Source: QFNR01 sp043842855
GTDB taxonomy: Bacteria > Pseudomonadota > Gammaproteobacteria > Burkholderiales > Neisseriaceae
DNA: 64,000 nt
Reading direction: 5' to 3'
Assembly: GCA_043842855.1 (NCBI GenBank)
Contig: JBBPJF010000003.1
Coordinates: 261,119-325,118 of the forward strand
Part shown: in pieces, positions 18,350 to 27,604 of the stretch
Numbering within the stretch: position 1 is the first letter of the stretch
Layout of the letters: each line of letters begins with the position of its first letter
Program-made: the position numbers and the translations under genes
The notes under the pieces: model-generated
The model's database searches: none
What the model was told of the DNA's origin: nothing
What the model saw: the letters and a program-made list of their open reading frames with translations, nothing else

Positions 18350-19570
18350 TTAAAAATAAGATTTAAACAAATTAACAATCTTCTTAATGTATGCGCCCTT
18401 ATCCAGGTAGGAATTATAGTCCTTAAAGCCAATTTCATAAGCATGTCCTAATAAACCTATCGCGGTTGCATAACGAGGATTTTTAAGACGCTCTGACATT
18501 CCTCCGATTTCCTGAGGAACTCCAATTCTAACGGGTAAATCAAACATATCCTCTGCTAACTCTACCATCCCCTCTAAAAGGGAAGAACCTCCAGTAATAA
18601 CAATACCTGATGTCAGCAGATCCTTCGAACAGTGCGCACTCTCCAATTCATTAATGACTACTTCCAAGATGTCCTCCACGCGAGGACCTATAATGCTAGC
18701 TAAATTTCTTCTAGAAATCTGTCTGGGTTGACGATTACCTACGCTGGGAACTTCAATCATCTCATCTTCCGCAGCAAGATCCGGCAAAGCTACTCCATGA
18801 TTAATTTTAATGTATTCTGCAGCAGCATGAGGCGTTCTCAATGCCTGTGCTAAGTCTTTAGTAATTAGATCTCCCGCAGCAGGAATTACTGCTGTATGAC
18901 AAATGGCTCCGTTAACGTAGACAGCAATATCTGTAGTGCCTCCGCCCAGATCAATACAACAAACGCCCAACTCTTTCTCATCCTCAGTCAACACTGCTAA
19001 AGAGCTTGCCAAAGGCTGTAAAATGATTGCCTGAGTGAGAAGATGACAGCGATTAACACATTTTTCTAAATTTTGAATTGCAGTTACTGCCCCGGTGATA
19101 ATGTGTACTTCGGTTTCTAGACGCATTCCACTCATCCCCAATGGATCTCTTACTCCTGCTTGATGATCAACAATAAAGCCTCGCATAATGGTGTGGAGTA
19201 TCTGATGATCTGGTGGGATACTAATAGCCCTAGCCGCTTCTATCGCACGCTCTATATCTGCCTGCGTCACTTCTCCCTCTTTGATTTTAACAACCCCCTG
19301 AGAATTCAAACTGCGAATATGGTTGCCTGCAATTCCTATATTGACACGATCTATTTCACGGTCCGCCATAAGCTCGGCTGCTTCAATAGCCTGCTTGATA
19401 GACTGTGCAGAGGCATCAATATTTGTGACCATCCCCGCTCTCAACCCATGAGAAGGTGCTTGACCTATTCCTATAACATCAATCGCACCGCTCTCCTGCA
19501 CTTCACCCAACAACACCACTATCTTTGAAGTGCCTATGTCTAAAGAGCATATGTATTTTTTATCTCTCAT
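18350..19570 (-). CDS. ftsA: Cell division protein FtsA
   Basis: Actin-like ATPase that tethers FtsZ to the membrane. 406 residues. Phosphate-1 loop DIGTSKIVVLLGE near residue 11, phosphate-2 CCIDLGGGTTDIAVY, adenosine loop IVITGGSSLLEGM, and the C-terminal amphipathic helix (IKKIVNLFKSYF) used for membrane binding. Normal length and position, between ftsQ and ftsZ. Confidence 0.97.
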   Translation of the reverse strand: MRDKKYICSLDIGTSKIVVLLGEVQESGAIDVIGIGQAPSHGLRAGMVTNIDASAQSIKQAIEAAELMADREIDRVNIGIAGNHIRSLNSQGVVKIKEGEVTQADIERAIEAARAISIPPDHQILHTIMRGFIVDHQAGVRDPLGMSGMRLETEVHIITGAVTAIQNLEKCVNRCHLLTQAIILQPLASSLAVLTEDEKELGVCCIDLGGGTTDIAVYVNGAICHTAVIPAAGDLITKDLAQALRTPHAAAEYIKINHGVALPDLAAEDEMIEVPSVGNRQPRQISRRNLASIIGPRVEDILEVVINELESAHCSKDLLTSGIVITGGSSLLEGMVELAEDMFDLPVRIGVPQEIGGMSERLKNPRYATAIGLLGHAYEIGFKDYNSYLDKGAYIKKIVNLFKSYF

Positions 19571-19615
19571 GATTTATTACCAAGTCGATCTATCATCATT
19601 TTACTCGATAAGTAC

Positions 19616-20392
19616 CTAAACATGTGGGCTTTTCTCTGAAACAAGTTTATCTTGTTTTTCCTGATACTTAACGGCAAATCCCTCTTTATATTCTGCGTGA
19701 ATTTCTTTGATATTTCTATCATCACTCTGTATTAACTGGGGCCAGACCTTTAATAACTGTTCTAGTTTAGCTACTATATTTTCCCTACCCAGAAAAACTT
19801 TAATCTGATTATTGAGAGTGAGTATCCAAGTAGACCGATTGGTATACTCGATCTCCAGAAGTGCTAAACCCTGTTGATGCAATAAAGGTTCAATCTTTTT
19901 GTATAACTGAAATAAAGCTTTCTCTGTATTCACTTCACCCTTGAACAGTACCAGAAAACGCTCAGAACTCCCTTTAAACAATTCCCCTTCATCGTCTACC
20001 AGCCGACCAGCCGGTTTAACCCACTGAGCAACAGGTACTCGTTCCGCGATCACTACGCGAACTGTATCTGGCCAATGCCTCTCCACTCGAACTGACTTAA
20101 CCCAATCATTAACCTTAAAGTCCTGTTTAATTCGGTTTACATTGATACGCAATAGTGTCATTCTGGTTCTATAAGGGGCTAGAACCTGCTCAATCTGTTT
20201 GAAACTAACATGTTGCAACTTCCCATTAGCAGCTACCACATTAAATTTTTTGATAGCCAACCAATTAGAATCAAAATAAACCCAGCACAGAAAAACTAGT
20301 CCTACCCCCATCAATAGAAATAAAAATAGATACTTAACCGCTACCTTAAATAAAGTAGGCTGGGAACGACGTCTAACCTTTCGCTGCTGCAT
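19616..20392 (-). CDS. ftsQ: Cell division protein FtsQ
   Basis: Bitopic membrane protein that links early and late divisome proteins. 258 residues: short basic cytoplasmic tail (RKVRRRSQ), one transmembrane segment around residues 20-42, a POTRA domain (FNVVAANGKLQHVSFKQIEQ) and the beta domain with WPDTVRVVIAERVPVAQW. The start overlaps the 3' end of ddl by 20 bases, implying coupled translation; no strong ribosome site is visible. Confidence 0.93.
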   Translation of the reverse strand: MQQRKVRRRSQPTLFKVAVKYLFLFLLMGVGLVFLCWVYFDSNWLAIKKFNVVAANGKLQHVSFKQIEQVLAPYRTRMTLLRINVNRIKQDFKVNDWVKSVRVERHWPDTVRVVIAERVPVAQWVKPAGRLVDDEGELFKGSSERFLVLFKGEVNTEKALFQLYKKIEPLLHQQGLALLEIEYTNRSTWILTLNNQIKVFLGRENIVAKLEQLLKVWPQLIQSDDRNIKEIHAEYKEGFAVKYQEKQDKLVSEKSPHV

Positions 20393-21281
20393 AATTCAAA
20401 ATAGTTAGACAAAGCGTTTTAAAATCCAAGCCCCTGTGCTCTGCTGCTCTGGGCACAATACTGCGCGTAGTCATGCCTGGTACCGTATTGAGTTCCAAAA
20501 GATAAAATATACCATCTGAACCCTGTACTAAATCTACTCTTCCCCAGCCTTTACATCCACAGCTACGAAAAGCCGAAAGAGCTAATTTTCTGACGTCCTC
20601 CTCCTGCTCTCTAGTCAAACCAGCTGGACAATGGTACAACGTGTTATGGTTAACATACTTAGCTTCATAGTCGTAAAATTCATTGCACGGCTCAATCCTC
20701 ACTACAGGTAAAGCCTCATCTCCCAAGATTGAGCAGGAAATTTCAGGACCACTCAAAAAAGCTTCTGCGAGAAGAACTGAATACTCTGCCAATAAAGGTC
20801 TACCAATCTCAAACAAAGCCGTCCTATCTTTTATTTTATGAACTCCCACACTACTGCCCTCACGTAGAGGCTTAAGAAAAAGAGGAAAATTAAGTGCCTC
20901 ACAAGCGCTCCAGTCCTTCTCGCTCCGAACTAATACATAGGGAGCAGTCGGTAAACCCTGTGCGTGCCAGACTAACTTGCTTAAATACTTATCCATACTG
21001 AGCATACAAGCCTGTGCATCTGAGCCTGTGTAGGGGATATTCATCAGCCGTAAGGCAGCCTGCACCTCACCACCTTCTCCCATACCCCCATGTAAAGCTA
21101 TAAAAACTACCTCTGGTTTATTCGCTGCCAGGTCCGTAAGTGGTTTTACCGCTGGATCCCACAATTGGACATCAATACCTTCTTGATTTAATGCATCAAA
21201 AACTGCCTGACCACTTAAAAGAGAAATCCCTCTTTCCGCGGACTCTCCTCCATATAAAATAATTACCTTTTTAAAGCGCAT
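20373..21281 (-). CDS. ddlB: D-alanine--D-alanine ligase
   Basis: ATP-grasp ligase making D-Ala-D-Ala for the peptidoglycan stem peptide. 302 residues, DdlB length. N-terminal YGGESAERGISL, ALHGGMGEGG, ATP-grasp residues in LKPLREGSSVGVHK, and the metal-binding LLELNTVPGMTTRS near the C-terminus. Overlaps murC by 19 bases and ftsQ by 20, an unbroken translational chain. Confidence 0.96.
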   Translation of the reverse strand: MRFKKVIILYGGESAERGISLLSGQAVFDALNQEGIDVQLWDPAVKPLTDLAANKPEVVFIALHGGMGEGGEVQAALRLMNIPYTGSDAQACMLSMDKYLSKLVWHAQGLPTAPYVLVRSEKDWSACEALNFPLFLKPLREGSSVGVHKIKDRTALFEIGRPLLAEYSVLLAEAFLSGPEISCSILGDEALPVVRIEPCNEFYDYEAKYVNHNTLYHCPAGLTREQEEDVRKLALSAFRSCGCKGWGRVDLVQGSDGIFYLLELNTVPGMTTRSIVPRAAEHRGLDFKTLCLTILNYAAAKG

Positions 21282-22696
21282 GCCGCCTCTTCTCCTACTT
21301 GACTCAAAGCCATTAACTGAGGGGCAATACGGTTAATTGTCCCTGCTCCCATTGTTATGATCAGATCTTGATCCTGTACTAACTGCAAGAGCGTACTCGC
21401 AATCTGATCTAATTCTGGTTGATAAATAATTTCAATATTAGAACATTCCCCCAGTGCATCTGCTAGGGCCCGTCCACTAGCACTTAATATAGGAGCCTCT
21501 CCAGCTGCATACACTTCTGTCAATACCACTACATTGGCCAATTGCAGAACTTGAATAAAAGATTCAAATAGATCTCGTGTTCTAGTATAGCGATGTGGCT
21601 GGAAAACTAAAACTAATCTCCTATTGCCAAAAGCCCCACGGATAGCGGTTAAAGTGGAGCGAATCTCTGTAGGATGATGCCCGTAATCATCAATAACCAT
21701 TGCTTTCCCTGAACTTTGTGTCAGCTGAATTTCACCATAAGATTGAAAGCGCCGGCCCACTCCCTCAAATCTAGCTAAACCCTCTTGGATAGCTGCAATA
21801 TCCGTCTTGCACTCTAAAGCAACTCCTATTGCCCCTAATGCATTCAAAACGTTATGTAAACCTGGAAAATTAAGTACAACTGGAAATTTTAAATATTCGT
21901 TTCTACGTTTTATATTCACCATAAAGCTCATTTTCGCTCCTATAGATTGAATTTGAGAAGCAAAAATATCTGCTTTATTGGTTAAACCATAAGTGCTGTA
22001 TGGTTTTTGAATGTGAGGCAGAATACTCCTCACATGCGAACTCTCTAGGCATAAAAAAGACCTACCATAAAAGGGTAAGCGATGTATAAAATCAATGAAA
22101 GTCTGTCGAAGCTTTTCAACGCTAAAATCGTAGGTTTGCATGTGGTCTTCATCGATATTTGTAACGATAGAAAACAGGGGATTTAAATATAGGAAAGAAG
22201 CATCAGATTCATCGGCCTCCGCCACAAGGAACTCTCCCTTTCCTAGTTTGGCATTGGCTGCGACAGAATTTAATCTTCCCCCAATTACATAAGTAGGATC
22301 AAATTTCCCCACATCTAAAATGGAAGCCAACATACTTGTAGTAGTAGTTTTACCGTGCGTTCCCGCCACCGCAATACCGCGTTTAAAACGCATAAGCTCT
22401 GCTAACATCATTGCTCGGGGGATTACCGGTATATTGCTAGCTACAGCTCGAATCCATTCAGGATTACTAGGGGCTATGGCCGTCGAAGTAACCACTACCT
22501 CTGCACCTTGTATATTTCTACCTGCATGGCCTTCAAATACTTTTACCCCAATAGCTTGAAGGTGTTGTGCTGCTGCTCCTATTTGGGTGTCTGAACCAGT
22601 CACTTGATAACCCAAGTTGTGTAAAACCTCGGCAATACCACACATCCCCGTGCCGCCAATCCCTATAAAGTGAATATGTCTAATCCTATCTTTCAT
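21263..22696 (-). CDS. murC: UDP-N-acetylmuramate--L-alanine ligase
   Basis: Adds L-Ala to UDP-MurNAc. 477 residues from the ATG at 22696, which is one base after the murG stop and begins the standard MKDRIRHIHFIGIGGTGM nucleotide-binding start; the longer frame upstream only overlaps murG. P-loop GTHGKTTT at residues 112-119, with the MurC-type HHPTEIR motif (DDYGHHPTEI) later. Confidence 0.96.
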   Translation of the reverse strand: MKDRIRHIHFIGIGGTGMCGIAEVLHNLGYQVTGSDTQIGAAAQHLQAIGVKVFEGHAGRNIQGAEVVVTSTAIAPSNPEWIRAVASNIPVIPRAMMLAELMRFKRGIAVAGTHGKTTTTSMLASILDVGKFDPTYVIGGRLNSVAANAKLGKGEFLVAEADESDASFLYLNPLFSIVTNIDEDHMQTYDFSVEKLRQTFIDFIHRLPFYGRSFLCLESSHVRSILPHIQKPYSTYGLTNKADIFASQIQSIGAKMSFMVNIKRRNEYLKFPVVLNFPGLHNVLNALGAIGVALECKTDIAAIQEGLARFEGVGRRFQSYGEIQLTQSSGKAMVIDDYGHHPTEIRSTLTAIRGAFGNRRLVLVFQPHRYTRTRDLFESFIQVLQLANVVVLTEVYAAGEAPILSASGRALADALGECSNIEIIYQPELDQIASTLLQLVQDQDLIITMGAGTINRIAPQLMALSQVGEEAACALKR

Positions 22697-22697
22697 A

Positions 22698-23774
22698 CTA
22701 TTCCAACGTTTTACTAAGGCGCACCATTTTATCAGCAATTTTTTGATCTGCTTTTATAATAGCTAGTTGACGGGCATTCCTAGCCCAAATTTCACATTGC
22801 TGCCTGGTCAATTGGCTTAACTCTTCTGCCATCTCCTTGTTTGACCAATCTTTTTGTTGTATACATACTACTGCTTTACCCTCAACTAAATAACGTGCAT
22901 TATAAGTTTGGTGATCATCTACTGCCCAGGGAAAAGGAATTAAATAGCCTCCTAAGCCAACTACAGTTAGTTCTGCAATAGTGAGCGCTCCTGCTCTAGC
23001 TATTACAAAATCCGCCTGCTCATATTCTCGTCCCATGTCCTCAATAAATTCCAGGACTTCTACCTCGATGTTTAAGTTTTTATATCTTTCCTTAACTTTT
23101 AGCGCATTACCTCTTCCGCATTGATGTCGTACTAAAGGACGTTTTTCCTCTGGTACTAAGGCTAGAATTTCAGGAATTTTTTCATTAAAAATTTGCGCAC
23201 CCAAAGATCCTCCCACCACAAATAACTTCAACCTACCGCTACGTTTAGAAAAACGCTCTTCCACCGATTGATGCATCATTGCTACTAGATTTTCTCTGAC
23301 TGGGTTACCGACTAGCCCTTCACTATTAGAAAAAGTGTTGGGAAAAGCATAGAAAGTTTGTTGAGCTAGTCGAGCTAAAAATCTATTAGTTAAACCAGCA
23401 ATAGCATTTTGTTCATGAATGACTAATGGTACCCTTGAGAGTCTTGCCGCTATACCTCCAGGAAACGAAACAAAACCACCAAATCCAAGCACTCCACTAA
23501 TATGATATTTTTTAACGATGTGCCTTACCGCCCAAATAGCTCTTAGTAGAACCCAGGGAAGTGAAAGCTTACGCCTCCACCCATTCCCTCTAACCCCTTT
23601 AATCTTGATAAGTTCCAGGGTTATTCCATAGGTAGGTACAAGACGACTTTCCATACTATTTACGCTTCCTAACCATACTACCTCGTGCCCCATATTCATC
23701 AGTCTTCTAGCCACCGCTAGTGCCGGGAAAATATGCCCTCCTGTTCCCCCAGCCATAATAAGATAGCAGCTCAT
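22698..23774 (-). CDS. murG: UDP-GlcNAc:lipid I GlcNAc transferase MurG
   Basis: Peripheral membrane glycosyltransferase that converts lipid I to lipid II. 358 residues, GT-B fold. Glycine-rich loops GGTGGHIFPALAVA near the N-terminus and VVGGSLGAQIFNE in the middle, and the UDP-GlcNAc-binding ARAGALTIAEL/FPWAVDDHQTYNA stretch. Overlaps ftsW by 4 bases (ATGA-type). Confidence 0.96.
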   Translation of the reverse strand: MSCYLIMAGGTGGHIFPALAVARRLMNMGHEVVWLGSVNSMESRLVPTYGITLELIKIKGVRGNGWRRKLSLPWVLLRAIWAVRHIVKKYHISGVLGFGGFVSFPGGIAARLSRVPLVIHEQNAIAGLTNRFLARLAQQTFYAFPNTFSNSEGLVGNPVRENLVAMMHQSVEERFSKRSGRLKLFVVGGSLGAQIFNEKIPEILALVPEEKRPLVRHQCGRGNALKVKERYKNLNIEVEVLEFIEDMGREYEQADFVIARAGALTIAELTVVGLGGYLIPFPWAVDDHQTYNARYLVEGKAVVCIQQKDWSNKEMAEELSQLTRQQCEIWARNARQLAIIKADQKIADKMVRLSKTLE

Positions 23775-24916
23775 AATTTAAAGCCTAAAGTTTTTCGTCT
23801 ATTTTCATAATCAATTCTTAATAAAATCGCAGCAGCTAAAATCATCGCGAGCAGAGAAGAACCTCCATAAGAAACAAAGGGTAACGTCAAACCTTTGGTA
23901 GGTAATGTTCCCGTGTTAATTGCAATATGAAAAAACGCCTGAATGCCAGTCCAAATGCCTACACCTTTAGCCACATAGGAAGAAAATAAAAGATCTAAAT
24001 CACTTGCTTTCTTTCCAATGGAAAAGGCTCTAACTACCACCCATAAATAGGCCAAACAAAGTAACATTAAGAAACCGAAGCCCAATTCCTCAGTAATAAA
24101 AGAAGCAATAAAATCTGTGTGCAGTTCAGGTAAGCCATATCTAGACATACCATTACCTAACCCCACACCCCAGAAACCCCCATTAGCATTGGCTACATAA
24201 GATTGTATCGTTTGAAAGCCCGCGCCTAATGGATCTGTTTCAGGATGCAGAAACATAGTGATGCGTTGCACTCGATAGGGCGCCAGCACTACTGCCATCG
24301 TTGCCACCAACAAACCTATTAAAATGATGATGATAAACCAACTTGATCTTAAGCCCGCTATAAATAGTAGCGTTAAGGTAATGATAAATACAATAACTGT
24401 TGAGCCCAGATCTCCTCCCAGTAGAATAAATGTAGCGCCAAGCGCAGGAATGATCCCCACAAACCACACTTTTTTAAACTGAGTCACTACTTCATACTTT
24501 CTGTAAAGGTAACTAGATAAATATAGAATCACTGCTAATTTAAAGAACTCTGCTGGCTGAAGATGAACTACCCCTAAATTAATCCAGCGTCTAGCACCAT
24601 TAATGTCACTACCAATTAACAGAACCAATACCAATAAGAACAAACTGAAAAATACTATCCAGGGGGTCAGGTTCAATAATTTCTTCATCGGAATGGTGAA
24701 AAAACCTATTACCGCTAAGAATACCGAAACGGAAAAAAAGGCGCACTGTCGGATAACGTAGTAGTATTCCTTCTCTGGTTGTCTAAGTCGCCCATCTACC
24801 GAAGCTGAATAAATCATCACCACTCCGAGCATCACCAACAAAAGAAGCACCCATAATAGAGTCTTATCGTATTTATCTACTAGTATCTTACGGTCTAACA
24901 ATCTATTAACATTCAT
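23771..24916 (-). CDS. ftsW: Lipid II polymerase / divisome SEDS protein FtsW
   Basis: Polytopic glycosyltransferase working with FtsI at the septum. 381 residues from the ATG at 24916, chosen because GGAG lies 11 bases upstream and the preceding codons add an odd Cys-rich leader. Ten or so membrane segments; SEDS hallmarks include INGARRWI, LQPAEFFKLA, the GAGFQTIQSY periplasmic loop and LPFVSYGGSSL near the C-terminus. A 216-base spacer separates it from murD, the only real gap between the mur and fts genes here. Confidence 0.95.
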   Translation of the reverse strand: MNVNRLLDRKILVDKYDKTLLWVLLLLVMLGVVMIYSASVDGRLRQPEKEYYYVIRQCAFFSVSVFLAVIGFFTIPMKKLLNLTPWIVFFSLFLLVLVLLIGSDINGARRWINLGVVHLQPAEFFKLAVILYLSSYLYRKYEVVTQFKKVWFVGIIPALGATFILLGGDLGSTVIVFIITLTLLFIAGLRSSWFIIIILIGLLVATMAVVLAPYRVQRITMFLHPETDPLGAGFQTIQSYVANANGGFWGVGLGNGMSRYGLPELHTDFIASFITEELGFGFLMLLCLAYLWVVVRAFSIGKKASDLDLLFSSYVAKGVGIWTGIQAFFHIAINTGTLPTKGLTLPFVSYGGSSLLAMILAAAILLRIDYENRRKTLGFKL

Positions 24917-25132
24917 TACTAGTTTAACTCCATCACTGCATTCACATTTTCCCCTTATAACTTGCATACCCACTCGTGTAATCGTTTGTCTAGCTTCTAA
25001 GTTCTATTTCCGTTTCCTCAGAAAATGAGTAAGACTCTTCACTAGCTGCACTGGGGTATTAGAATTCTATCTTTTTACACTGCTATATCGCCTTTTCGCA
25101 CCTGCATTATTTCCCAGTCTTTGCAAAAAGAC

Positions 25133-26503
25133 TTAAGATTCTCCGGAACTTAACTCCCTGAAGGTTTTAGCAAAAATTTCTGAACGATGGGCATAATCTC
25201 GAAACATATCTGTACTAGCACACGCGGGACTCAAAAGTACCCAGCTGCCAGGTGTAGACGCTTCATAGGCTCTTTTAGTTGCTTCTGGCAAACTATTGCA
25301 AAAAATGGGCCGGATCCTACTATCCACAAAAAGTTCCGCAATAAGCTGCGCAGCCTTACCAATGAGAAATAAACCATCTACTCGCTCTTCTACTGTATTT
25401 TTTAGTAAGGTAAAGTCTTGGTCCTTCCCTTCCCCACCAGCAATTAGAAAAACTCTTCCAGGGGCACCCTCTAATGCGGCTACAGTAGCAGCTACGTTAG
25501 TAGCTTTAGAGTCATCAATAAAATCTACTGCATTTAAAGATCCAATTTTCTGTGTACGGTGTGCCAATCCCCTAAAAAAAGGCAGTACTTCTAACATGGT
25601 TGTATGCTGTATACCCAGAGAGCTACCTAATCCTAATGCTGCTAAAATATTAAGTGCATTGTGCTGACCTTGTAAACAAACTTCTCCCATAGAAATCATA
25701 GGTTCATCTCTGTGCATTAAAGTCAGACCATCCTGGCTAGAGATCCAATAATCTGTTTTCTCTCGAGCAGAAAACCACTTTGTCCTACACTCTTTCCTCT
25801 GCATGGCTCTACACATAGCATCGCCCCAGTTTAAAACCTGTATTTTCGCGCCATTGAATATTTTGGCCTTATGTTGAGTATAATCTAGTCGATCCTTGTA
25901 CCTGTCTAAATGATCGTCAGACACATTAAGACAGACCGCCACATCAGCCGCTAAGTGTTCAATCGTTTCTAACTGAAAACTTGAAAGCTCTAATACCCAA
26001 ACATCGACAGAGTCCTGAACTAAGTTGCGCACATCCAATACTGGTAATCCTATATTGCCTGCTGTAACGGTCTTCAGGCCACTCTGACGACAAAAGAAAC
26101 TCACCAGTTCTGTCACTGTGCTTTTACCATTAGAGCCAGTAATAGCAAGTACTTTTTCCTGTGGTTTTCTAATATGATCTAGCCATAGCTGTATATCACC
26201 AGTGACCTTCCCTCCTCTATGGATAAAAGCTTGCAATTCAGCGCGGTAGAGCGAAAAACCAGGACTTAAAACCACTAGATCAAAAGTATTATTCAAAAGT
26301 ACTTCATTCAAATTACCAGAATAAAAAAAGACTAAAGGGAAAGCCTGTGCTAATTGCGCTCTTTCTTCATCTGGAATTACTTCTGCATATCCTGCTAATA
26401 ATACCTCCTGCGCCTCTACCTGAGGCTGGTAAAATCTAAGTACTGACTGCCCCGTTCTTTTTAATCCTAAAACCAATACTCTGTACATTGACGAATCTTT
26501 CAC
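25133..26503 (-). CDS. murD: UDP-MurNAc-L-Ala--D-glutamate ligase
   Basis: Adds D-Glu to UDP-MurNAc-L-Ala. 456 residues by the GTG at 26503; an ATG five codons later is about equally plausible, since neither has a clean ribosome site. ATP loop ITGSNGKSTVTEL near residue 121, DDSKATN and LLSPACASTDMFRDY motifs typical of MurD. The N-terminal nucleotide-binding glycine loop reads LGLKRTGQS, a slightly unusual form. Follows mraY by 14 bases. Confidence 0.95.
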   Translation of the reverse strand: MKDSSMYRVLVLGLKRTGQSVLRFYQPQVEAQEVLLAGYAEVIPDEERAQLAQAFPLVFFYSGNLNEVLLNNTFDLVVLSPGFSLYRAELQAFIHRGGKVTGDIQLWLDHIRKPQEKVLAITGSNGKSTVTELVSFFCRQSGLKTVTAGNIGLPVLDVRNLVQDSVDVWVLELSSFQLETIEHLAADVAVCLNVSDDHLDRYKDRLDYTQHKAKIFNGAKIQVLNWGDAMCRAMQRKECRTKWFSAREKTDYWISSQDGLTLMHRDEPMISMGEVCLQGQHNALNILAALGLGSSLGIQHTTMLEVLPFFRGLAHRTQKIGSLNAVDFIDDSKATNVAATVAALEGAPGRVFLIAGGEGKDQDFTLLKNTVEERVDGLFLIGKAAQLIAELFVDSRIRPIFCNSLPEATKRAYEASTPGSWVLLSPACASTDMFRDYAHRSEIFAKTFRELSSGES

Positions 26504-26517
26504 CTTCTATGCTCACT

Positions 26518-27603
26518 TTATCTAATTTTCAAAGAAGCCAAACCGATTAAGACCAATACTATAGTAAGGATCCAAAATCGGACGACTACCTGTGTTTCAC
26601 TCCAGCCTTTTTGCTCAAAGTGATGATGAAGCGGAGCCATCAAAAAGATTCTTTTCTTTCTTGTTTTATAAGAGCCTACCTGTAACATGACTGAGATTGC
26701 TTCAGCTGCGAATAGTCCACCCATAATTAATAATACAATTTCCTGACGTGCCATCACTGCAATAGTGCCTAAAACTGCGCCCAGAGAGAGGGCCCCGACA
26801 TCTCCCATAAATACCTGGGCAGGATGCGCATTCCACCATAAAAAGCCCAGACATGCACCACATACAATACCACCAAAAACTGCCACCTCTGCCAGACCTG
26901 GAATATGCGTCAGCTGCAAATACCTAGCAAATTCTGCATGTCCAGTCAAATAAGCAAAAATAGCTAATCCCGCAGAAACCAAAGCAATAGGCAGCGCTAC
27001 TAAACCATCTAAACCATCGGTTAAATTAACTGCATTAGAAGTACCGACTATTACAAAATAGGCTAGAATACAAAAGCCTAAGCCCCCCAAAGCATAATGA
27101 TAATGTTTAGTAAACGGGAGAATAAAATCAGTATACTGGCCGTACCCAGCTTCCAGTAATAAGTATGCTCCCACGGAAATCGCCACTGTAGATAGATAAA
27201 TCATTTTGGTACGTGCAGAAACACCCTTAGGGTTTTTATGCACTACTTTTAACCAATCATCCCAAAAGCCTAAACCTCCCGTTGACCATAGTACAAATAG
27301 TAGAAGCCAAATATAAGCATTACTCAAATCAGACCAGAGAAAAACAGCTAGACTAATTGAAGCTAAAATAAGCGTACCCCCCATAGTTGGAGTTCCTGCT
27401 TTGACTAGATGGGTTTTAGGTCCATCGTCTCTGACTGCCTGTGCTATCTTTAGCCCAACCAATTGCTTAATACACCATGGGCCTAGCCAAAGACAAATCA
27501 ATAAAGCAGTTAACGCCCCCATCAATGCCCTAAAAGTAATATATTGAAACAAGCGTGACCAACCAACCCAACTACTTAGTAAATCTGCTAACCATATGAT
27601 CAT
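26518..27603 (-). CDS. mraY: Phospho-MurNAc-pentapeptide transferase
   Basis: Integral membrane enzyme that attaches phospho-MurNAc-pentapeptide to undecaprenyl phosphate, giving lipid I. 361 residues with about ten membrane segments. VRDDGPKTHLVKAGTPTMGG early, the NAVNLTDGLDGLV substrate loop, FMGDVGALSLG, and the HHH loop APLHHHFE. Starts one base after the murF stop. Confidence 0.97.
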   Translation of the reverse strand: MIIWLADLLSSWVGWSRLFQYITFRALMGALTALLICLWLGPWCIKQLVGLKIAQAVRDDGPKTHLVKAGTPTMGGTLILASISLAVFLWSDLSNAYIWLLLFVLWSTGGLGFWDDWLKVVHKNPKGVSARTKMIYLSTVAISVGAYLLLEAGYGQYTDFILPFTKHYHYALGGLGFCILAYFVIVGTSNAVNLTDGLDGLVALPIALVSAGLAIFAYLTGHAEFARYLQLTHIPGLAEVAVFGGIVCGACLGFLWWNAHPAQVFMGDVGALSLGAVLGTIAVMARQEIVLLIMGGLFAAEAISVMLQVGSYKTRKKRIFLMAPLHHHFEQKGWSETQVVVRFWILTIVLVLIGLASLKIR

Positions 27604-27604
27604 T